DNA of 64,000 bases from Streptomyces cinnabarinus. GTDB taxonomy: Bacteria; Actinomycetota; Actinomycetes; Streptomycetales; Streptomycetaceae. The notes below the pieces were generated by a model. The model was given only the letters and a program-made list of their open reading frames with translations. It made no database searches and was not told the DNA's origin. Where the stretch lies: assembly GCF_027270315.1 (NCBI RefSeq), contig NZ_CP114413.1, positions 6,324,001 to 6,388,000 of the forward strand, read 5' to 3'. Each line of letters starts with the position of its first letter. The first letter of the stretch is position 1. This document shows, piece by piece, positions 58,047-64,000 of this stretch. Both the position numbers and the translations under genes were made by a program.

Positions 58047-58727
58047 TCAGCGGGGCAAGAGGCGGCTGTCGAAGCCGCTGTCGGCCAGTCGTTTGAAAGC
58101 TGCGGCCACGTCCTCGGGGACATCCTGGGGGATCGTGAAGCCCTGCTTGGGGTACTCCATGAGCCGCTGCAGCGCGCCCACAAGCATGTCGATGACCAGC
58201 TTCGCGTCCCCGATACCCTCGGCATACTCTGTGAGGCCTACCGGTTCCGAGGCGCACACCACCTCGACCTCGGGCCACATCTTCTTGAATGTCGCGTACG
58301 AGCGGCGCTCCTCGTACGGCTTGCACACCACCAGTACCGACTCCGGGACGAGCCCGGCCTCGGCCAGCACTTGGCGGGAGAAGACGGCGTTCTGCCCGGT
58401 ATTCGCCGCCTTCGGCTCCACCAGCACCGCCCCCTCCGGCACTCCGAGTTCGAGTGCGTGCTCGCGGTAGTGCACGGCCTCGCCACGCGGGAAGCGCGCC
58501 TTGGTCGTCGGGCTGTTGCCGCCGGTGAACACCATCACCGGGAACAGGCCCTGCCGGTAGAGGTCCACGGTGTGCGAAGCGACGCCCAGATCGTGGCTGC
58601 CCAGGCCGATCCCCGCCGAGCACGGCCGAAGCTCGTGGTGCATCTGGTGGTAGTCCCAGATCAGCTCCCCATCCCGCCACTCCTGGGCGGAGATCACGCG
58701 CGGCACTCCTTCGGCGTTGTCTGCCAC
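58047..58727 (-). CDS. YdcF-like (DUF218) protein
   Basis: A 226-residue protein of the YdcF/SanA family fold. The core has GLGSHDLGVASHTVDLYRQG, the strand VMVFTGGNSPTTKARF, the acidic/His segment GEAVHYREHALELGVPEGAVLVE and VLVVCKPYEERRSYATF. These proteins may bind SAM or act on envelope precursors; in this family the role is not settled. The GTG at 58727 has AGGGAG in front, and a longer frame to 58988 was rejected as non-coding. It is convergent with the KorSA operon. Confidence 0.75.
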   Translation of the reverse strand: MADNAEGVPRVISAQEWRDGELIWDYHQMHHELRPCSAGIGLGSHDLGVASHTVDLYRQGLFPVMVFTGGNSPTTKARFPRGEAVHYREHALELGVPEGAVLVEPKAANTGQNAVFSRQVLAEAGLVPESVLVVCKPYEERRSYATFKKMWPEVEVVCASEPVGLTEYAEGIGDAKLVIDMLVGALQRLMEYPKQGFTIPQDVPEDVAAAFKRLADSGFDSRLLPR

Positions 58728-58960
58728 GACACGACTCCCTGATCGTTTGCTGCTGCCGGCGCGCTGCATCCTGCTGTCGAGGCATGACCGGCGGCCCGCC
58801 CGCCTCGCCTGCAAACTATCTTGTCGCGGGGTGCCATTCATCCGCGCGGGTGCCGCAGGTGCCCCGGCCATTCGTCCGTCGACTTCGCTGAACCGGCTGT
58901 ATTTGCAGGTCAGGGGCGGCAGACTGGGATCTCGGACCACCGTGAGCGGGAGGACAGCCG

Positions 58961-59278
58961 GTGCCGTACGACCCCACCCCCCTGTCACGGGACGCCGTGA
59001 AAACCCTGCGCGAGATCGCCCGGGATCTCGAAAGCGGCAAGGCCGAGTACGACAGCCCCCGCAGCGCAGCCCGCGTCCTGCGCGACCTTCACGAGCTCGT
59101 CGAACACCTGCCCCAGATCCTGCTGCAGACGTCCGCTGCAGTGGACCGGATGGCGCGTGACCGGGACGATGCCACCACAGTCGCCCGCTTTATCGGCGAG
59201 GCTGCCACGACCGCCACGAACCTCACCGACCAGCTCCGCAAAGCACACGAAGCCGCCCAGGACGTACGGGCTCGCTGA
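58961..59278 (+). CDS. Small helical hypothetical protein
   Basis: A 105-residue protein starting at GTG 58961 with GGGAGG 8 bp upstream. It is almost wholly helical (RDAVKTLREIARDLESGK, AARVLRDLHELVEHLPQILLQT, ATTATNLTDQLRKAHEAAQDV) and could form a bundle. No family is recognised. It is divergent from the YdcF-like gene and convergent with the large STAND gene. Confidence 0.6.
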   Translation: MPYDPTPLSRDAVKTLREIARDLESGKAEYDSPRSAARVLRDLHELVEHLPQILLQTSAAVDRMARDRDDATTVARFIGEAATTATNLTDQLRKAHEAAQDVRAR

Positions 59279-59387
59279 CGCGCTCACCGGAGCACCGAGA
59301 CGCCGGGACGTTCTGCAATCCGTCTGTGCTCAGCGGCATGTGCAGGCGGACCGGCTAAGGGCCCTGCCAGGCAGGTCGCGGGTCCAG

Positions 59388-62300
59388 TCAGCGAGCTTCC
59401 TCTGAATCGGTACGACGTGCCTCAATCCAACGACGCAGCAGCGGCAGCAAGATGTTGGGAACGGCGGACTTGACCATGCAGTCGGAAGCTCCCGATTCGA
59501 TCGCCGCGTCCCGATTAATCTGCATTGCCGTGGCAGTCACCGCGATGATTGCTAGTCCGGCGAACGCAGGCATGCGACGGATCGCTGTGATTGTTGCCAA
59601 GCCGTTCGTCTCGGGTGTCGCGATGTCGATCAGGGAAACCGCCACGTCGTCTTCCTGCTTCAGAACTTCGATTGCCTCGCGACCGTTCTCGGCGTACAGC
59701 ACGTTCAGTCCGCACTCCTCCAGGACGGCGGTGATCATAAAGAGGTGGCGGATGTCGTCGTCAACAATTAGCACTTTCTCACCGCTGAATCGGATATCCA
59801 AGCGGGGCTCTGTCCCTGCTGGCTGCTCCAGATCACCCCATCGATCAGGGCCGGAATTTTCGGGGCTGCGTGGCGCGAAGAGCGCGGATACATCGTCGTG
59901 AGCTTCTGCCAGGGCGAAGGTACGCGGTGGCAGTTTGCTCGGGCGCAGCGGCAGGTAGATGGTGAAGTTGGAGCCGCGTCCCGGCTCGCTCTGTGCATGG
60001 ATCCCACCGCCGAGCAGCCGCACGACCTCCCGCGCGATAGACAGGCCCAGGCCCGTACCGCCGTACGTTCGGCTGATCACGTCGCCCGCCTGCGTGAACG
60101 CCTCAAAAATCACCGGCAGCTTGTCGGCCGCGATCCCGATACCGGTGTCAGTCACGGAGAACGCGACCAGTTCCGCATCGGGGTGGGCCACCGAACCGGC
60201 CTCCAGCAGTTGCTCCCGTATGGCCATCGGGACATCCGGGCCGGCGGGCCGGATGACCAATCCCACCGATCCGGACTCGGTGAACTTCACCGCGTTGAAC
60301 AGCAGCTCGCGTACCGCCTGCAGCAGCCGCTGCTCATCGGTGAGGAGTGTGTCCGGAAGGACGGACGCGACGCGCACGGTGAAGGCAAGCTTCTTCTCTG
60401 TGGTAAGCGGTCGGAACCTGGCCTCAAGGCTGTGGGCGAGCTGCGCAAGCGACGCGCTTGTGGCCGTGACATCCATCTTGCCCGATTCGGCCATCGACAG
60501 GTCGAGGACGTCGTTGATCAGCTGAAGGATATCTCTGCCGGTCGAGAGGATCGTCTGGGCGAATTCGAGTTGCTTCGGCGAGAGATTTCCCTCTGAATTT
60601 TCGGTGAGCAACTTGGCCAGAATTAAGAGGGAGTTGAGGGGGGTCCGTAGTTCGTGCGACATATTGGCGATGAACTCGGACTTGAACCGCATAGAGACAG
60701 CTAGCTGCTCAGCGCGATCCTCCAGGACCTCGCGTGCCATCTCGATTGCCGTGTACCTTGCTTCGATGTCACGGTTTCGCTGTGCAAGAATTTCGGCCTG
60801 CTCCTCCAGCCTGGTATTGGATTCATGTAGGTACCTCTGCCGCACTTCCAGTTCGGCCGACCGTTCACGGAGCTGCTCGGTGAGTTCCTGGGATTCGCTC
60901 AGCAGTTGTTGGGTCTTCTGCTGTTCGAGAATGACTACACTGCTGAGCTCGATGAGATCGGCGACTCCGTGAGGGATGTCAGGTTGGCGTTCATCCAGCC
61001 ATCGCTGCGCCTCGGCCAGTCGGGTGGCGGACAACAGATCTCCGTCTCGAGCACGTTCTTCCATCATCGTCAGCCATTGCTGGAAGTCCGCGTCTTCTTC
61101 AACCCACGCGGACAGCCTGCTCCACTCGCGGATCAGGGCCTCGTGGGCGATCTCGGCCGTCTCGGGGCCATCAGATCCCAGGATGACCAGACGGCGGTCC
61201 GGGTCCGCGAGCAGTTGGGCGATATACCAGTCATTCCCGAGATAGGAACGATCTGCCGTAACGCGGACAGCGCTGGAAGATCCACCACGGGCGCGAATCA
61301 TGGAAAGGAGTACACGACGGACGCGTTGTTCGTCCAAGCGGAGCTGGTGCCGTAGCCATTCGTAGGCCTTCTCCGCATGCTGGTTCAGTGCTCCGGATAC
61401 GCCTCCGAGGCCGCGATAGCTGTCGAAGGTGATCTGGCGCTCGCGCTGCAAGGGCCACAGCTCGGTCAGGGTGAACTCCAGCAGTGGCAGGCTTCCCGCT
61501 GCCTTGCTGGCCTCGGAAGCGATCTCTTCGGCCAGCCCTGGGCTGAAGACCACGCCGGCAAGCTGCGCAGGCTCCACGATCACGCGTGTCAGTGCCGCCT
61601 CGTCCAGCGGAGAGACGTTCAACTGCCGGTCCTGTAGCCGGGGACCGATATCAGGTAGTTCCAGCAAATCAGGAAGAAAATCGGCGCGCAGTGTGCAGAC
61701 CAGACGGACGTTCGCATCCTGCGCTGTGTCCGGGGGCGGGAACAGATGCTGCAGGAATCCCAGCGCCTTCTCCGTGTCCGGACTCGCGCTCAACACTTCC
61801 TCGAACTGATCCCCGACGAGAGCCAGACGCTTGCCCGTCAGCAGCGCCACCCGTGAAGCCACCGGCCAGAATCCGTCTTTTCGCAGGACCTGGGCGCGGT
61901 GGTCCAGCTGCTCAAGAGAATGGTTTGCTCCAGGATGCTCAAGATCCAGCAGGGCCCGGGCAACCGATTCGTACGGGGTTACCCCCGGTCGGAAGAAGGC
62001 CACGCTCCACCCGTCGGCCGAGAGTGCGGGCTGCAGACCTGCCGCAACAAGGGAGGACTTGCCTACCCCGGAAGGACCTGTGACCACAACGAGTGGCTGC
62101 CCTTTGACCATGTCCCGGAGCCGTTTGACCTCACGCTCGCGTCCCACGAACACGCCGGCCTGAGCGTCCGCGGCCGTGAACGCCTGAAGTCCTCGGTACG
62201 GACAAGGTGGCAGCACCAACCGGCCCAGAGCCTCGGGCCATACCGCCGCCGCTTCCGACAGCGGTATCGCATAGGCATCTTGCGCTGCGCCTCCCCTGCT

Positions 62301-62891
62301 AGCAATTGCGAGCATTCCCACTGCTGCGTCGCCCCAGCGATCCGTCGCCACGACCGGCGAGCCGCTGTACCCGGGCTGAGCTCGCAAAGCTGCCTCGGCG
62401 CGGGCGTCGAGCTGGATCAAGCCACCGCCGACCGCTCCCCGAATGGTGCAAGTGGCCCAAGCACCCTTGTCTCGCCGGTCGGGGGTGCTTGGATAGCCGA
62501 ACACCGACACTTGCGCGTCTTGGGCCTGGCCTATGCGCGCGTCGACCAACCGCGCTGGCCCTGCGCCGACCGGCAGCGTGTCTCCGCCGACAACCACCAA
62601 GCCGGCTACATCACGTCCGGATCCGCTTGATCCTTCAGGCGGATCCCATGCCGCCACCCGGCAGATGCGCAGCGGTGCACCGTCAACATCGCCGAGCAGC
62701 ACGAACTCGACCTGAACGCGTGAGCCGTCGTCAGGGCGTTCACGGTGGTGCTTGTCGCGGCCGAGCGCCGCATTGACGACGTGTGCGCACGTGACGATGT
62801 ACCGGTCCCCGACAACGAACCCGAGGCCGACGGGAGCCCCTGAGGCTGGTGACCGGATCGCTACGATGAAACCCTCCCGCCGGGCGTGCAC
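59388..62891 (-). CDS. Trypsin-like protease - nSTAND NTPase - histidine kinase - receiver fusion protein
   Basis: A 1167-residue multidomain protein. An N-terminal trypsin-like domain (1-210) has His37 (TCAHVV), Asp93 (GRDVAGLVVV) and Ser175 (GYSGSPVV). The linker CPYRGLQAF starts an nSTAND1-type NTPase with VFVGREREVKRL, Walker A GPSGVGKSS (271-279) and Walker B LVGDQFEEVL (357-366). After a coiled coil (about 650-735) comes a histidine kinase: H-box with His745 (NMSHELRTP), N-box LLFNAVKF, DTGIGIA and GGTGLGLSIA. The C-terminal receiver has Asp1088 and Lys1140. The GTG start lies 5 bp after the Trypco1 gene. STAND-protease proteins are inferred to act in conflict or stress signalling; the kinase-receiver tail is unusual. 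Confidence 0.85.
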   Translation of the reverse strand: MHARREGFIVAIRSPASGAPVGLGFVVGDRYIVTCAHVVNAALGRDKHHRERPDDGSRVQVEFVLLGDVDGAPLRICRVAAWDPPEGSSGSGRDVAGLVVVGGDTLPVGAGPARLVDARIGQAQDAQVSVFGYPSTPDRRDKGAWATCTIRGAVGGGLIQLDARAEAALRAQPGYSGSPVVATDRWGDAAVGMLAIASRGGAAQDAYAIPLSEAAAVWPEALGRLVLPPCPYRGLQAFTAADAQAGVFVGREREVKRLRDMVKGQPLVVVTGPSGVGKSSLVAAGLQPALSADGWSVAFFRPGVTPYESVARALLDLEHPGANHSLEQLDHRAQVLRKDGFWPVASRVALLTGKRLALVGDQFEEVLSASPDTEKALGFLQHLFPPPDTAQDANVRLVCTLRADFLPDLLELPDIGPRLQDRQLNVSPLDEAALTRVIVEPAQLAGVVFSPGLAEEIASEASKAAGSLPLLEFTLTELWPLQRERQITFDSYRGLGGVSGALNQHAEKAYEWLRHQLRLDEQRVRRVLLSMIRARGGSSSAVRVTADRSYLGNDWYIAQLLADPDRRLVILGSDGPETAEIAHEALIREWSRLSAWVEEDADFQQWLTMMEERARDGDLLSATRLAEAQRWLDERQPDIPHGVADLIELSSVVILEQQKTQQLLSESQELTEQLRERSAELEVRQRYLHESNTRLEEQAEILAQRNRDIEARYTAIEMAREVLEDRAEQLAVSMRFKSEFIANMSHELRTPLNSLLILAKLLTENSEGNLSPKQLEFAQTILSTGRDILQLINDVLDLSMAESGKMDVTATSASLAQLAHSLEARFRPLTTEKKLAFTVRVASVLPDTLLTDEQRLLQAVRELLFNAVKFTESGSVGLVIRPAGPDVPMAIREQLLEAGSVAHPDAELVAFSVTDTGIGIAADKLPVIFEAFTQAGDVISRTYGGTGLGLSIAREVVRLLGGGIHAQSEPGRGSNFTIYLPLRPSKLPPRTFALAEAHDDVSALFAPRSPENSGPDRWGDLEQPAGTEPRLDIRFSGEKVLIVDDDIRHLFMITAVLEECGLNVLYAENGREAIEVLKQEDDVAVSLIDIATPETNGLATITAIRRMPAFAGLAIIAVTATAMQINRDAAIESGASDCMVKSAVPNILLPLLRRWIEARRTDSEEAR

Positions 62892-62896
62892 CTGGA

Positions 62897-63217
62897 TCAG
62901 GAGTTCTTCCAGACCACCCGGACGGCGAAGTTCACCTCTGTTGTTCCCTTGGCGATGATCACGCCGCTTTCGCCGCCGATCTTCAGCCCGAACTGGATCT
63001 CCATCTCATCCGGCTTGAGTTCTCGGACCGTCTCAGAGACCTGCGACAAGGCTGGCCTCACACGGTCCAGTGCTTCACGGAGCGACGTTTGGGCGCGTGC
63101 CACCAGGCCATCGTCCGCTGCAAGTTCCAGATCCGAGCCCCCCAAGCCGGGCTCAACCTCGAAGACGGCGGTGCCTTCGCCGTCCCCGTCCACCGCCATC
63201 ATGACGAACTCCGTCAC
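62897..63217 (-). CDS. Trypco1 (trypsin-co-occurring) domain protein, CU044_2847 family
   Basis: A 106-residue protein with the pattern of the trypsin-co-occurring domain 1. The N-terminal strand pair is FVMMAVDGDGEGTAVFEVEPG, the middle helix RAQTSLREALDRVRPALSQV, and the C-terminal block DEMEIQFGLKIGGESG and IIAKGTTEVNFAVRVVW. Such proteins are found next to trypsin or STAND effectors in predicted bacterial conflict systems and are thought to mediate protein recruitment. It is first in the operon; only 5 bp separate it from the large fusion gene. The GTG at 63217 is the start chosen. Confidence 0.8.
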   Translation of the reverse strand: MTEFVMMAVDGDGEGTAVFEVEPGLGGSDLELAADDGLVARAQTSLREALDRVRPALSQVSETVRELKPDEMEIQFGLKIGGESGVIIAKGTTEVNFAVRVVWKNS

Positions 63218-63543
63218 AGTGCCCCCTAGCGCCCCGCCGGCCCCAGGCCGTGGGGTCGGCAACGATTCTTCCCATCCTGTGCTACCGGGCACTGACGTCG
63301 CAGGGAAATCCAAGAGAGATCCGGACAGTATCGAGCCACTCTCATGTCAGGAGACACGTAGCTGACGGCGCGTAGCCCGCAGGGTCTGTGTGCGTGAGTA
63401 GGGCGGGCGGGGGAGTCGGGGGTGGCTCCGCCGCCCGCCCCTTGTGTCCGCCGTCTCCCGCTGCCCTTCTTCGTAAAGACCGGGAGTCGGCGGAGCGCGT
63501 CCCGCCGGGCGCGGGGAGGTCGGCGCCCGGCGGGGGATCGGGT
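63218..63543. terminator. Intergenic stretch with a 12-bp hairpin terminator (63501-63534)
   Basis: CCCGCCGGGCGC (63501-63512) pairs perfectly with GCGCCCGGCGGG (63523-63534), just past the stop of the leftward gene at 63544. A second short repeat, GGGCGGGC (63401-63408) with GCCCGCCC (63433-63440), lies further on. The rest should carry the promoter of the Trypco1 operon. No gene is seen. Confidence 0.65.
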
Positions 63544-64000
63544 TTACTCGCTGAGCAGTTGGTGGAGGAAGGCGGCGTTGGCCGCTAGGTCGTGGCCGAG
63601 GACCACGGTGTGGTGGGGCAGCTTGTCGAGGTGGTGGGCGACGCTCTGGCGGGCGTCGATGCTGCCGCTGCCGCCGGCTGGGGCGAGGCTGAGGATGTCG
63701 GGGTAGCGGTCCTCGGTCGCGCCGTGCATGAAGTCGGCGTCGCTTAGCGTGCGGCGGCAGCCTTCGACGGCCGGGGTGGCGTCCCGCCGCATCTGCGGGA
63801 ACAGCACGGCCTGGGCGAGGCCGCTGGTGGCCAGCTTGAGGCCGAACCAGTCGGCGAACTGGTCGGGGTAGATCTGCACCTTGCGCTCACGCTTGCCGCC
63901 GGGCTCCCACACCGGTTCGCGCCTCCCGGCCAGAACAGCGTCGGTGACTTCCGGGTGCTGCGTGGGGTGGAGGGCCTCGCCGGCCTCAAGACGCTTGCGG
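63544..64000 (-). CDS. Partial hypothetical protein at the right edge
   Basis: An open minus-strand frame enters from the right edge and ends at a TAA (63544-63546), giving 151 C-terminal residues. Features are KVQIYPDQFADWFGLKLATSG, AQAVLFPQMRRDATPAVEG, a Gly/Ser-rich turn and the helical end DLAANAAFLHQLLSE. I do not recognise the family. Its good codon composition and terminator support a real gene. Confidence 0.55.
   Translation of the reverse strand, partial: RKRLEAGEALHPTQHPEVTDAVLAGRREPVWEPGGKRERKVQIYPDQFADWFGLKLATSGLAQAVLFPQMRRDATPAVEGCRRTLSDADFMHGATEDRYPDILSLAPAGGSGSIDARQSVAHHLDKLPHHTVVLGHDLAANAAFLHQLLSE

Larger units (their letters stand above)
33256..64000. mobile_element. Integrated accessory island, left end in comM, right end outside the window
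   Basis: From the break in comM to the right edge no core Streptomyces gene is seen. The region holds a low-GC defence pair, a Tn554-like recombinase unit, an AICE-type transfer operon with a KorSA-like repressor, and further accessory cassettes. The missing comM 3' half should lie beyond the right end if this is a simple insertion. Whether it is one element or several layered ones cannot be decided; the truncated recombinase at 47749 argues for layering. Confidence 0.75.

Noticed and set aside
1..64000. CRISPR array, rRNA genes or insertion sequences with DDE transposases
   Set aside because: No regularly spaced repeats, no rRNA-like sequence and no DDE-type transposase frame were seen on either strand.

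Overview
The window is high-GC actinobacterial DNA and almost certainly a Streptomyces chromosome. The evidence is dense G/C-ending codons, frequent GTG starts, and the conserved order smc - glcP - ftsY - nsdA - amtB/glnK/glnD - ffh - rpsP/KH/rimM/trmD/rplS - four type I signal peptidases - NUDIX - DUF2469 - yraN - comM. This matches the core region around smc and ffh known from Streptomyces coelicolor.

Positions 1 to about 33255 are ordinary core chromosome: chromosome condensation (smc), membrane targeting (ftsY, ffh), nitrogen uptake and sensing (amtB-glnK-glnD, with a GlnR-like box upstream), a developmental repressor (nsdA), an archaeal-type prolyl-tRNA synthetase, ribosome and tRNA maturation genes, and the SipWXYZ cluster.

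The core breaks inside comM (yifB). Its reading frame loses family homology at about 33255, and the 3' half of comM is not in the window. Everything to the right (33256-64000) is accessory DNA. It is an integrated island whose right end lies beyond the window. From left to right it holds: (a) a low-GC Gabija defence pair (gajB, gajA); (b) about 1 kb without a convincing gene; (c) a two-gene cassette of unknown function, a 705-residue protein with a ParB/DGQHR-like DGNSR motif coupled to a small GIY-YIG-like nuclease; (d) two small coupled genes; (e) a Tn554-like unit with three large tyrosine recombinases and a small DUF6262/TnpC-like protein, all overlapping by 4 bp; (f) a truncated second TnpB-like recombinase abutting that unit; (g) an actinomycete conjugative-element (AICE) transfer operon, with a WhiB-like gene at its head and an FtsK/TraB-like translocase, facing a divergent GntR/KorSA-like repressor with palindromic operators; (h) a YdcF-like gene; (i) a Trypco1 protein coupled to a 1167-residue trypsin-nSTAND-histidine kinase-receiver fusion; and (j) a partial gene of unknown function at the right edge.

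The island combines mobility functions (recombinases, conjugation) with at least one known defence system (Gabija) and two candidate conflict systems (DGNSR/GIY-YIG and Trypco1/protease-STAND-kinase). No integrase-excisionase-replication set of the usual AICE type, no CRISPR array and no rRNA or confident tRNA gene was seen. Cassettes are repeatedly separated by long perfect inverted repeats that look like strong terminators.
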